Below, one piece after another: positions 1 through 10,271 of a DNA stretch of 64,000 nt. Numbering within the stretch: the stretch's first letter is position 1; every line of letters starts with the position of its first letter. The position numbers and the translations under genes were made by a program. Origin of the DNA: Astragalus membranaceus (lineage: Eukaryota > Streptophyta > Magnoliopsida > Fabales > Fabaceae). The notes beneath the pieces were generated by a model, which saw nothing but the letters and a program-made list of their open reading frames with translations, had not been told where the DNA came from and did no database searches. The stretch spans positions 121,224,989-121,288,988 of the forward strand of contig CM076848.1 in the NCBI GenBank assembly GCA_039519185.1, given 5' to 3'.

Positions 1-523
1 GCCTTGCTCCTAGGTAAGGGTTCTTAATCTTCTATGATTCGATTTCCTTTCTCTATCAATTGCTTAGGTTTCGAATTTCCCTAACCCTTTCTATTTTTGA
101 TCAATTCGCAATGCTCCTAGGGAAAGAGAGAAAGGGCGTGATTGTGTGAAAAGGAGGAGCTTCTTGATTTCGGTGATTTGTCGGTGCTTCGGTGGAAAAG
201 GCTCTAGCTCGTCATAATCAAGGTTAGGGGAGTCTCACTCTATAATAGAGAATATAATAGGTTGTATGTAAACCATAGGACCCCACTTGACACTACTTGC
301 TAATTGTTAGAATTGTTTAGGTTAGTTGGAATTGATAATTAGTGTGATTGATTTGATTTCCCTATGCTAAGGTTTGGATTTCATGTGTTAATTTTGTGCT
401 TTGAAGTGTTCTTAATTTATATATGTGAGATTGGATGTTGCTGGAAAAAGTGCAGTGTGATTTGTGATTGTTGTGGTATTTTGAGTTTTGGAAAAATAAT
501 TGAGAATTGGTGTTTGGTTGTGA

Positions 524-672
524 TGGGGCGCCTGGGCGCCAAGTGCTGGGGGGGGGGAATTGGCGCACTGGGCGCTGTTTACTGTTGCTGGGCGTGTGTG
601 TGTTCTGGGCAGGGCGCCTGTGTTGCTGCCCTGTGGCGCCTGGGGAGGCGCCAAGTTGCTGTCTATGCTTAG
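524..672 (+). repeat. GGCGCC-rich, poly-G-containing stretch in the LTR
   Basis: Several GGCGCC palindromes and near matches surround a run of ten G. A further cluster lies at 1968-2002. The same stretch in the right LTR carries fourteen G. GGCGCC-rich blocks also occur in the two related elements at 50-61 kb, so this is a recurring LTR feature and not coding sequence. Confidence 0.8.
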
Positions 673-708
673 GCAAGGCGCATAAATCATGTTTTTGGGC
701 AAACTCGT

Positions 709-1910
709 TTTCTGAGCATATTTTACCGAGCCAAACTTTGTATTGACCTGACCAAATGTTATTTAAAACACTTTGGCTAAAGAATTTCTGGATTTTCACT
801 TGTGGTTCTGAAATTGTCCGGTTGGGCATCATTTTGACTTGTTTTAGGGGTGCCTTGTGCACACATCATTTTCTGAGCATATTTTACCGAGCCAAACTTT
901 GTATTGACCTGACCAAATGTTATTTAAAACACTTTGGCTAAAGAATTTCTGGATTTTCACTTGTGGTTCTGAAATTGTCCGGTTGGGCATCATTTTGACT
1001 TGTTTTAGGGGTGCCTTGTGCACACATCATTTTCTGAGCATATTTTACCGAGCCAAACTTTGTATTGACCTGACCAAATGTTATTTAAAACACTTTGGCT
1101 AAAGAATTTCTGGATTTTCACTTGTGGTTCTGAAATTGTCCGGTTGGGCATCATTTTGACTTGTTTTAGGGGTGCCTTGTGCACACATCATTTTCTGAGC
1201 ATATTTTACCGAGCCAAACTTTGTATTGACCTGACCAAATGTTATTTAAAACACTTTGGCTAAAGAATTTCTGGATTTTCACTTGTGGTTCTGAAATTGT
1301 CCGGTTGGGCATCATTTTGACTTGTTTTAGGGGTGCCTTGTGCACACATCATTTTCTGAGCATATTTTACCGAGCCAAACTTTGTATTGACCTGACCAAA
1401 TGTTATTTAAAACACTTTGGCTAAAGAATTTCTGGATTTTCACTTGTGGTTCTGAAATTGTCCGGTTGGGCATCATTTTGACTTGTTTTAGGGGTGCCTT
1501 GTGCACACATCATTTTCTGAGCATATTTTACCGAGCCAAACTTTGTATTGACCTGACCAAATGTTATTTAAAACACTTTGGCTAAAGAATTTCTGGATTT
1601 TCACTTGTGGTTCTGAAATTGTCCGGTTGGGCATCATTTTGACTTGTTTTAGGGGTGCCTTGTGCACACATCATGTTCTGAGCATATTTTACCGAGCCAA
1701 ACTTTGTATTCACCTGACAAAATCATATTTTAAGTGTTTTGGCTAAAGAATTTCCAGATTTGCACTTGTGGTTTGAAAGTTGTCCTATTGGGCATCATTT
1801 TGACTTGTTTTGGGGGTGCCTTGTGCACACATCATGTTCTGAGCATATTTTACTTAGCCAATTTCTGTATTCACGTGACCAAATCCCATTTTGAACATTT
1901 TGGCTAGAGC
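709..1910 (+). repeat. 161-bp tandem repeat array in the 5' LTR (8 units, last two diverged)
   Basis: Units begin TCTGAGCATATTTTACCGAG at 711, 872, 1033, 1194, 1355, 1516, 1677 and about 1836. The first six appear identical; the seventh and eighth have accumulated changes and the last is incomplete. Each unit carries the same short open frame of about 61 codons, a by-product of repetition and not a gene. Identity among the inner units suggests recent expansion or homogenisation. Confidence 0.95.
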
Positions 1911-2219
1911 GGTTTCAATTTTTAAGGTGGTCTACTATGTTTGTGCGTTTGGGTGTGGTGTGGGCGCCAAGTGTGGCCGCCTAGGGCGCCTAGTGGGGCG
2001 CCCGTGACTTGTGTTTGAGTTTCGGGTCTAATGGTGCTAGATTGGTCCCTAAGTGTTATCCTAGTCCTAGGGACGTGATTGTGAGGAGAAAATAATGAGT
2101 TGGTTGGTGATGAGGCCATGGGGGCTAAAACTAAGATTAATTAAAGATGTGATATAGGATACATGGACCGTGTTGTTAATAATTATGATTGTGGTTTTGT
2201 CATGGAGTCTCATGCATAC

Positions 2220-2338
2220 ATAAGGCTGCGGTCTGAGTTGTTAATTATGATAATAAGGCTGCGGTCTGAGTTCTAAATTGAAATGATAAGGCTGCGGTCT
2301 GAGTTGATAATATGATGATAAGGCTGCGGTCTGGGAAA
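2220..2338 (+). repeat. Short tandem repeat, four copies of AAGGCTGCGGTCTG
   Basis: The core AAGGCTGCGGTCTGAG recurs four times with spacing of roughly 30-40 bp and variable AT-rich linkers. An equivalent block is at about 9614-9727 in the right LTR. The conserved core with variable linkers could reflect a protein-binding array; no function can be read from the sequence. Confidence 0.8.
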
Positions 2339-2881
2339 ATGGTACCACATGCATAACTGTATTGCATACGTCCTCATGATAAGCATGCTAGTTGGTGATT
2401 GTATAGACTATGCTACTGTGTGACTGTGTGAGTGTGATGCTATGATGTAATATACTTCTTATTATAATCTTTATTATGTAGTTGAGACTCACCCTTCTGT
2501 TGTTGTTTACCACAGGTAGTCCTGAGTGAAGGCTTACTCCTTTCACTCCCGAGTCGGTCTGCTCTGATACGTGACACCTAGGGGGTTGGCTTAGGATTTC
2601 TAATGATATTTAATTGTTGTTGATTTTCGTGTGCATTGACTTAATGTTTCCGATGAGGCCGTTGTTTGGCATTTTGAGTTTACGTTATTTTTCCGCTGCG
2701 AGTCGTTCAAATTATTATGCGTGGATTTTGTTGGTAAAATCAAGAGTACCTTAATTTATTAAATGGTGTTGCGTATTGTGAGTGGTTACATCAAGTACGT
2801 GTGTAGCATTCCATTCAAAAAGAAATTTTGAAACTCTGATCTCTATGGAAATTAGCCGGGTAGAATGGGGTGTTACATTAG

Positions 2882-2893
2882 TGGTATCAGAGC
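2882..2893 (+). other. Primer binding site, tRNA-iMet type
   Basis: TGGTATCAGAGC lies four bases after the LTR end. This sequence is complementary to the 3' end of initiator tRNA-Met and is the usual minus-strand primer site of plant Tekay and many copia elements. Confidence 0.93.
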
Positions 2894-3002
2894 AAAAGTT
2901 CGGTCTGTCCGACCAAGTATGTCTGTCTGTCATATCGTGTATGACAATTAGGTGTTTTGTTTTAGTTCTAAATTGTCGTTTATGCTGCAGTGCTAGGTTG
3001 AG

Positions 3003-6000
3003 ATGGCTAGAAGGGATGATGCTGCTTTGGCTGCTGCTCTGCAGGCCATAGCCCAAGCTGTTGGAAATCAACACAATGCTGCCGATGTGAATGCCCGTAA
3101 CCTGGCAACGTTTCAGAGGGAAAACCCACCCACCTTCAAGGGTCGGTATGATCCCGATGGAGCCTTGTCGTGGCTGAATGAGATAGAGCGGATATTCCGA
3201 GTTATGGATTGCACTGCTGCCCAGCAAGTGAAGTTTGGGACGCACATGCTGGCGGAAGAGGCTGACAAGTGGTGGTTAGGGATGCTGCATAGGTTGAACA
3301 CTGCTGGTGAAGAGGTTACTTGGGATGTCTTCACAAGAGAGTTTAAAAGAAAGTACTACCCCGAAGACGTTCGGGCCAAGAAAGAGGTAGAATTTCTAGA
3401 ATTGAAACAGGGAAATAAGACTGTGGCTGAGTATGCAGCCAAATTTGAAGAGCTGGCTCAATTCTGTCCTTACTACGCCAATGATGCTGATTCAGAGTTC
3501 TCTAAATGTGTGAAATTTGAAAGTGGCCTGCGACCTGACATTAAGAAGGCAATTGGGTATCATGAGATACGCGATTTTGCTAGATTGGTTGACAAGAGTA
3601 GAATTTATGAAGAAGACAGTTCTGCTGCCTACAAGATTGGGAAAGAAAAGAGGAATACTCAGTTTAGGGGCAAACCATATGATGTGTCTGGGGGTAAAAA
3701 TAAGTGGAAGGCAGGTGCTGGTAAGAAATTTTCTGAGGGCAAGAAGCCTAGTGGGGGAGGTGCTTCCGCTGATATAGTGTGCTACACCTGTGGCAAGCCG
3801 GGTCACAAAAGTTTCGATTGCAAGACGGAGGTAATGTGTTACCGTTGTGGGAAGAAAGGTCATATGGCGTCTAACTGTGATCGTAAGGAATCAGTGTGTT
3901 TCAATTGTGGTGAAGCTGGTCATTTCAGTTCTAAATGCACCAAACCGAAGAAAGAGAAATCCAATGGAAGAGTTTTCGCGTTAGCAGGCTCAGAGGGGCC
4001 TAATGAGATTCGAGGTACTTGTTTTATTTATGGTTTCCCTTTAATTGCCATAGTTGATACTGGTGCTACGCATTCTTTTATTGCTGCTGCTTGTGCTGAA
4101 AAGTTAAATCTAGTATTGTCTGATATGAAAAGGGAAATGGTTATCGACACTCCGGCTAAGGGTTCGGTGACTACTTCTCTATTGTGTGCTAAGTGTCCTC
4201 TGTCAGTATTTGGCAGAGATTTTCTGGTTGACCTTATATGTTTGCCTTTGGGAGGGTTGGATGTTATTCTTGGTATGGACTGGTTAGCGGATAACCATGT
4301 GCACATCAACTGTTTCAGCAAGTCTGTGAGTTTCTTTCCTCCTGAGGAGGGAGAGTCTGTTTTGTTGTCTGGGGATCAGCTGCATAAGGTAATGAAGGAT
4401 GGTGGTCAACTATTTGCTTTGATGGCGTCTATGTCTGCTGAAAACCAAGCTATGGTTGAAGGATTGCAGGTGGTGTGTGAATTCCCTGAAGTGTTCCCTG
4501 ATGAGATTCCTAGTGTGCCACCCGAGAGGGAAGTAGAGTTTGGGATTGACCTTGTGCCTGGTACTAGGCCTGTGTCCATGGCTCCGTACCGAATGTCAGC
4601 TTCTGAGTTATCTGAATTGAAGAAGCAGTTGGAAGAGTTACTTGAAAAGAAATTTGTGAGGCCTAGTGTGTCACCATGGGGAGCTCCGGTTTTATTAGTA
4701 AAGAAGAAAGATGGGAGTATGCGCCTGTGTGTGGATTATAGACAGTTGAACAAGGTGACTATTAAAAATAAGTACCCTCTTCCGAGAATTGACGATTTGA
4801 TGGACCAGCTGGTGGGTGCTAAAGTTTTTAGTAAAATTGATTTGAGGTCAGGGTATCATCAGATTAAAGTAAAAGATGAGGACGTCCAGAAGACAGCGTT
4901 TCGAACGAGATATGGACATTATGAATACTCTGTGATGCCGTTTGGTGTCACCAATGCACCAGGAGTGTTTATGGAGTACATGAACCGTATCTTCCATAGT
5001 TACTTGGATCGGTTTGTGGTAGTTTTTATAGATGATATTCTGGTATACTCCAAGTCTGAAGAGGAGCATGCAGAGCACTTGAGATTAGTGCTTGAGGTAT
5101 TGAAAGAGAAGAAGCTTTATGCTAAGTTGTCCAAATGCGAGTTCTGGCTGCGTGAGGTAAGCTTTTTGGGTCACATTATTTCTAGTGATGGCATAGCTGT
5201 AGACCCAGCTAAGGTTGATGCAGTGTTACAATGGGAGAGCCCAAAGTCTGCGACTGAGATTAGGAGTTTCTTGGGGTTGGCCGGTTACTACAGGAGGTTC
5301 ATTGAGGGTTTCTCAAAGCTAGCCCTTCCGTTGACTCAATTGACGTGTAAAGGGAGAATTTTTGTTTGGGATGCTAAGTGTGAAGAGAGTTTCCAAGAGT
5401 TGAAGAAAAGATTGACAACATCTCCGGTGTTAGTGTTGCCCGTGCCGGATCAACCGTTTGTGGTATATTGTGATGCTTCCAGAATGGGCTTAGGGGGCGT
5501 ATTGATGCAGGATGGGAAGGTAGTCGCTTATGCGTCCAGACAGTTGCGGACTCATGAGAAGAACTATCCTACTCATGATTTGGAATTGGCTGCTATTGTG
5601 TTTGCGCTAAAAATTTGGAGGCACTATTTGTATGGCACTAGATTCGAGGTATTCAGCGACCACAAGAGTTTGAAATACTTGTTTGATCAGAAGGAGCTGA
5701 ATATGAGGCAGAGGCGTTGGTTAGAGCTGCTGAAAGACTATGATTTTAGCTTAAACTATCACCCCGGCAAAGCTAATGTCGTGGCTGATGCTTTAAGTCG
5801 AAAGACTTTGCATATGTCAACAATGATGGTAAAAGAGTTGGAATTGATTGAGCAATTCCGTGATATGAGTCTGGTTTGTGAAGTGACACCGCGGAGTGTT
5901 AAGCTGGGTATGCTGAGGATTGGTAATGACTTCTTGGTTAGTATCAGAGACGCCCAGAAATTAGATGTGAAGCTGGTTGACTTGTTAGTTGCGGGTGATC

Positions 6001-7388
6001 AGAATGTGGATGGGGATTTCAGGTTGGATTCCCAGGGTGTGTTGAGATTTAGAGACAGAATCTGTGTTCCCGATGATATTGAGATGAAGAAGATGATCCT
6101 TGAGGAGAGTCATAGGAGCAAGCTGAGTATTCATCCAGGGGCTACAAAGATGTATCATGACTTGAAGAAATTATTCTGGTGGCCTGGTATGAAGAAAGAT
6201 GTAGCACAATTTGTGTATGCCTGTTTGACTTGCCAGAAGTCAAAGGTTGAGCACCAGAAGCCTGCGGGGTTGATGCAACCTTTAGATGTTCCGGAATGGA
6301 AATGGGATAGCATTTCCATGGATTTTGTGACTGGGTTACCGAGAACCGTTCGGGGATTTGATTCTATTTGGGTGATCGTGGATAGGTTGACGAAGTCTGC
6401 TCACTTCCTTCCTATCAACATCATGTATCCGGTAGCGAGAATGGCCGAGATATATATTAAGGTGATTGTGAAGTTGCATGGTGTCCCGAAGAGTATTGTA
6501 TCGGACAGAGATCCGAGGTTTACTTCGGAGTTTTGGGGGAGCTTGCAAGAGGCATTGGGGTCCAGATTGAGGTTGAGTTCAGCCTACCATCCTCAGACTG
6601 ATGGGCAGACAGAGAGAACCATTCAGTCATTGGAGGACTTATTGAGGTCGTGTGTTTTAGAGCAGGGAGGTGCGTGGGATACACACCTTTCGTTGATCGA
6701 GTTCACTTACAACAACAGCTACCATTCGAGTATAGGGATGGCACCTTATGAGGCACTGTATGGGCGGAGGTGTAGAACTCCTTTGTGTTGGCATGAATCG
6801 GGCGAAAGTGTTGTTCTTGGACCTGAATTGGTGAGAGAAACTACAGAGAAGATAAAAATGATCAGGGAGAAAATGAAAGAGTCCCAAAGTCGGCAAAAGA
6901 GTTACCATGATAGAAGGAGAAAGGATTTGGAATTTCAGGCTGGAGAGCATGTTTTCTTGAGGGTCACGCCTATGGCTGGTGTTGGGCGTGCACTTAAAGC
7001 AAAGAAGTTGACTCCTAGATTTATTGGACCGTACCAGATCACCGAGAGGGTCGGAAAGGTTGCTTATAGGGTGGCTTTACCGCCTAACCTTTCGAACTTG
7101 CACGACGTATTTCACGTGTCGCAACTTCGGAAGTACATTCCGGACCCGTCTCATGTGATCCATATGGATGATATTGAGGTGCGGGATAATCTCACTGTGG
7201 AGACTATGCCAGTGAGGATTGATGATAGAGAAGTGAAGGTGCTAAGAGGGAAAAGCATTGTTTTAGTGAAGGTGGTATGGTTGGGAGCTTCTGGCGAGAG
7301 CGTGACGTGGGAGCTGGAGAGTAGGATGCGGGAGTCCTATCCAGAGCTATTTGACTCAGGTATGAATTTCGAGGACGAAATTTCCTAA
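3003..7388 (+). CDS. Gag-pol polyprotein of Tekay-type chromovirus (1461 aa, intact)
   Basis: This polyprotein supplies capsid, protease, reverse transcriptase, RNase H and integrase for the element's own replication. Gag lies roughly at residues 40-200, followed by three CCHC zinc knuckles at about 260-273, 279-292 and 299-312. The protease motif DTGA is at 352-355. The reverse transcriptase has CVDYRQLN near 577 and catalytic FIDD at 675-678. RNase H starts near D824. Integrase has an HHCC zinc domain (about 1037-1080) and a catalytic triad near D1107, D1168 and E1204, giving D,D35E spacing. A chromodomain-like tail at about 1404-1450 ends in a TWELES...YPELF pattern, as known for Tekay/Del elements, where it is thought to guide integration to heterochromatin. 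There are no stops or frameshifts. The start at 3003 follows the primer site by about 110 bp. Gag and pol share one frame, as usual in this clade. Confidence 0.95.
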   Translation: MARRDDAALAAALQAIAQAVGNQHNAADVNARNLATFQRENPPTFKGRYDPDGALSWLNEIERIFRVMDCTAAQQVKFGTHMLAEEADKWWLGMLHRLNTAGEEVTWDVFTREFKRKYYPEDVRAKKEVEFLELKQGNKTVAEYAAKFEELAQFCPYYANDADSEFSKCVKFESGLRPDIKKAIGYHEIRDFARLVDKSRIYEEDSSAAYKIGKEKRNTQFRGKPYDVSGGKNKWKAGAGKKFSEGKKPSGGGASADIVCYTCGKPGHKSFDCKTEVMCYRCGKKGHMASNCDRKESVCFNCGEAGHFSSKCTKPKKEKSNGRVFALAGSEGPNEIRGTCFIYGFPLIAIVDTGATHSFIAAACAEKLNLVLSDMKREMVIDTPAKGSVTTSLLCAKCPLSVFGRDFLVDLICLPLGGLDVILGMDWLADNHVHINCFSKSVSFFPPEEGESVLLSGDQLHKVMKDGGQLFALMASMSAENQAMVEGLQVVCEFPEVFPDEIPSVPPEREVEFGIDLVPGTRPVSMAPYRMSASELSELKKQLEELLEKKFVRPSVSPWGAPVLLVKKKDGSMRLCVDYRQLNKVTIKNKYPLPRIDDLMDQLVGAKVFSKIDLRSGYHQIKVKDEDVQKTAFRTRYGHYEYSVMPFGVTNAPGVFMEYMNRIFHSYLDRFVVVFIDDILVYSKSEEEHAEHLRLVLEVLKEKKLYAKLSKCEFWLREVSFLGHIISSDGIAVDPAKVDAVLQWESPKSATEIRSFLGLAGYYRRFIEGFSKLALPLTQLTCKGRIFVWDAKCEESFQELKKRLTTSPVLVLPVPDQPFVVYCDASRMGLGGVLMQDGKVVAYASRQLRTHEKNYPTHDLELAAIVFALKIWRHYLYGTRFEVFSDHKSLKYLFDQKELNMRQRRWLELLKDYDFSLNYHPGKANVVADALSRKTLHMSTMMVKELELIEQFRDMSLVCEVTPRSVKLGMLRIGNDFLVSIRDAQKLDVKLVDLLVAGDQNVDGDFRLDSQGVLRFRDRICVPDDIEMKKMILEESHRSKLSIHPGATKMYHDLKKLFWWPGMKKDVAQFVYACLTCQKSKVEHQKPAGLMQPLDVPEWKWDSISMDFVTGLPRTVRGFDSIWVIVDRLTKSAHFLPINIMYPVARMAEIYIKVIVKLHGVPKSIVSDRDPRFTSEFWGSLQEALGSRLRLSSAYHPQTDGQTERTIQSLEDLLRSCVLEQGGAWDTHLSLIEFTYNNSYHSSIGMAPYEALYGRRCRTPLCWHESGESVVLGPELVRETTEKIKMIREKMKESQSRQKSYHDRRRKDLEFQAGEHVFLRVTPMAGVGRALKAKKLTPRFIGPYQITERVGKVAYRVALPPNLSNLHDVFHVSQLRKYIPDPSHVIHMDDIEVRDNLTVETMPVRIDDREVKVLRGKSIVLVKVVWLGASGESVTWELESRMRESYPELFDSGMNFEDEIS

Positions 7389-7400
7389 GTGGGGGAGAGT
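7389..7400 (+). other. Polypurine tract of the Tekay-type element
   Basis: GTGGGGGAGAGT sits between the gag-pol stop codon (7386-7388) and the 3' LTR at 7401. It would prime plus-strand DNA synthesis. The same motif, reverse-complemented, precedes the LTRs at 52821 and 55524. Confidence 0.9.
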
Positions 7401-10271
7401 TGTAACACCCTAAAATAATTTAATTAAGTAATTGATTAAATTATTTAAAGTGTTACACTATTTTATTTTATTATGTGATGATATGGTATTTTATTTTAAT
7501 TGAAGGGGATGGCGTTGGTAATACCGGAATTTCAAGTGACGGCCCAAGAGGCCCAAGCCCGTTGGCTTAGGCGCTCTTTAGGCACTAGGGGTCTAGGTCG
7601 CGCCCCACTAGTGTCAAAGGAAAGAAAGTCGAAATAGAGAGGAAAAGAAAGAAAGTCGAAGAGAGGAGAAGAGAAGGAAGGGCGATTTCAAGCTTGGAGT
7701 TAGGGTTTGTGCGCCTTGCTCCTAGGTAAGGGTTCTTAATCTTCTATGATTCGATTTCCTTTCTCTATCAATTGCTTAGGTTTCGAATTTCCCTAACCCT
7801 TTCTATTTTTGATCAATTCGCAATGCTCCTAGGGAAAGAGAGAAAGGGCGTGATTGTGTGAAAAGGAGGAGCTTCTTGATTTCGGTGATTTGTCGGTGCT
7901 TCGGTGGAAAAGGCTCTAGCTCGTCATAATCAAGGTTAGGGGAGTCTCACTCTATAATAGAGAATATAATAGGTTGTATGTAAACCATAGGACCCCACTT
8001 GACACTACTTGCTAATTGTTAGAATTGTTTAGGTTAGTTGGAATTGATAATTAGTGTGATTGATTTGATTTCCCTATGCTAAGGTTTGGATTTCATGTGT
8101 TAATTTTGTGCTTTGAAGTGTTCTTAATTTATATATGTGAGATTGGATGTTGCTGGAAAAAGTGCAGTGTGATTTGTGATTGTTGTGGTATTTTGAGTTT
8201 TGGAAAAATAATTGAGAATTGGTGTTTGGTTGTGATGGGGCGCCTGGGCGCCAAGTGCTGGGGGGGGGGGGGGAATTGGCGCACTGGGCGCTGTTTACTG
8301 TTGCTGGGCGTGTGTGTGTTCTGGGCAGGGCGCCTGTGTTGCTGCCCTGTGGCGCCTGGGGAGGCGCCAAGTTGCTGTCTATGCTTAGGCAAGGCGCATA
8401 AATCATGTTTTTGGGCAAACTCGTTTTCTGAGCATATTTTACCGAGCCAAACTTTGTATTGACCTGACCAAATGTTATTTAAAACACTTTGGCTAAAGAA
8501 TTTCTGGATTTTCACTTGTGGTTCTGAAATTGTCCGGTTGGGCATCATTTTGACTTGTTTTAGGGGTGCCTTGTGCACACATCATTTTCTGAGCATATTT
8601 TACCGAGCCAAACTTTGTATTGACCTGACCAAATGTTATTTAAAACACTTTGGCTAAAGAATTTCTGGATTTTCACTTGTGGTTCTGAAATTGTCCGGTT
8701 GGGCATCATTTTGACTTGTTTTAGGGGTGCCTTGTGCACACATCATTTTCTGAGCATATTTTACCGAGCCAAACTTTGTATTGACCTGACCAAATGTTAT
8801 TTAAAACACTTTGGCTAAAGAATTTCTGGATTTTCACTTGTGGTTCTGAAATTGTCCGGTTGGGCATCATTTTGACTTGTTTTAGGGGTGCCTTGTGCAC
8901 ACATCATTTTCTGAGCATATTTTACCGAGCCAAACTTTGTATTGACCTGACCAAATGTTATTTAAAACACTTTGGCTAAAGAATTTCTGGATTTTCACTT
9001 GTGGTTCTGAAATTGTCCGGTTGGGCATCATTTTGACTTGTTTTAGGGGTGCCTTGTGCACACATCATGTTCTGAGCATATTTTACCGAGCCAAACTTTG
9101 TATTCACCTGACAAAATCATATTTTAAGTGTTTTGGCTAAAGAATTTCCAGATTTGCACTTGTGGTTTGAAAGTTGTCCTATTGGGCATCATTTTGACTT
9201 GTTTTGGGGGTGCCTTGTGCACACATCATGTTCTGAGCATATTTTACTTAGCCAATTTCTGTATTCACGTGACCAAATCCCATTTTGAACATTTTGGCTA
9301 GAGCGGTTTCAATTTTTAAGGTGGTCTACTATGTTTGTGCGTTTGGGTGTGGTGTGGGCGCCAAGTGTGGCCGCCTAGGGCGCCTAGTGGGGCGCCCGTG
9401 ACGTGTGTTTGAGTTTCGGGTCTAATGGTGCTAGATTGGTCCCTAAGTGTTATCCTAGTCCTAGGGACGTGATTGTGAGGAGAAAATAATGAGTTGGTTG
9501 GTGATGAGGCCATGGGGGCTAAAACTAAGATTAATTAAAGATGTGATATAGGATACATGGACCGTGTTGTTAATAATTATGATTGTGGTTTTGTCATGGA
9601 GTCTCATGCATACATAAGGCTGCGGTCTGAGTTGTTAATTATGATAATAAGGCTGCGGTCTGAGTTCTAAATTGAAATGATAAGGCTGCGGTCTGAGTTG
9701 ATAATATGATGATAAGGCTGCGGTCTGGGAAAATGGTACCACATGCATAACTGTATTGCATACGTCCTCATGATAAGCATGCTAGTTGGTGATTGTATAG
9801 ACTATGCTACTGTGTGACTGTGTGAGTGTGATGCTATGATGTAATATACTTCTTATTATAATCTTTATTATGTAGTTGAGACTCACCCTTCTGTTGTTGT
9901 TTACCACAGGTAGTCCTGAGTGAAGGCTTACTCCTTTCACTCCCGAGTCGGTCTGCTCTGATACGTGACACCTAGGGGGTTGGCTTAGGATTTCTAATGA
10001 TATTTAATTGTTGTTGATTTTCGTGTGCATTGACTTAATGTTTCCGATGAGGCCGTTGTTTGGCATTTTGAGTTTACGTTATTTTTCCGCTGCGAGTCGT
10101 TCAAATTATTATGCGTGGATTTTGTTGGTAAAATCAAGAGTACCTTAATTTATTAAATGGTGTTGCGTATTGTGAGTGGTTACATCAAGTACGTGTGTAG
10201 CATTCCATTCAAAAAGAAATTTTGAAACTCTGATCTCTATGGAAATTAGCCGGGTAGAATGGGGTGTTACA
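7401..10271 (+). repeat. 3' LTR of the Tekay-type element (2871 bp)
   Basis: It starts TGTAACACCC and ends GGGTGTTACA. It carries the same internal features as the left copy: a GGCGCC-rich stretch with 14 G at about 8236-8390, six 161-bp units, and the AAGGCTGCGGTCTG array at about 9614-9727. The first 312 bp, absent from the left copy here, include purine-rich sequence around 7620-7680. Confidence 0.95.
8425..9305 (+). repeat. 161-bp tandem repeat array in the 3' LTR (6 units)
   Basis: Units start near 8427, 8588, 8749, 8910, 9071 and 9230. The array has exactly two inner units fewer than the left LTR and the same diverged last two units. LTRs are identical at insertion, so the copy number changed afterwards or during reverse transcription. 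Confidence 0.93.

Larger units (their letters stand above)
1..2877 (+). repeat. 5' LTR (partial) of the Tekay-type element
   Basis: This segment matches 7713-10271 and ends GGGGTGTTACA immediately before the primer binding site. Adding the 312 missing bases gives a full length near 3189 bp, against 2871 bp for the right LTR. The 318-bp excess is explained by two extra 161-bp tandem units minus four bases of a shorter poly-G run (10 against 14 G). In the parts I compared, the only substitution seen is near 2009 (T here, G at the equivalent 9403). Confidence 0.93.
1..10271 (+). mobile_element. Tekay/Del-type Ty3-gypsy chromovirus, intact coding region, 5' end cut by window edge
   Basis: The order is LTR, primer binding site, single gag-pol frame, polypurine tract, LTR. 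Each LTR ends GGGGTGTTACA, and the right one starts TGTAACACCC. The window starts inside the left LTR: base 1 matches base 7713 of the right LTR, so about 312 bp are missing. The five bases after the right LTR (CATAA) would be one target-site copy, but its partner lies outside the window. The chromodomain-like C-terminus of gag-pol, three zinc knuckles and LTRs near 3 kb point to the Tekay/Del clade. Few LTR differences and an uninterrupted frame suggest recent transposition and possible autonomy. It is inserted in the 5' leader of an Ogre-like element. Confidence 0.93.

Noticed and set aside
756..1746. Six repeated open frames of 61 codons (also 8472-9140)
   Set aside because: They are the same frame of the 161-bp LTR tandem unit repeated; there is no start context, homology or codon signal.
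709..1910. Regular repeats resembling a CRISPR array
   Set aside because: Units are contiguous 161-bp tandems without unique spacers, lie in an LTR and occur in a plant genome. The same holds for the minisatellite at 33000-34075.
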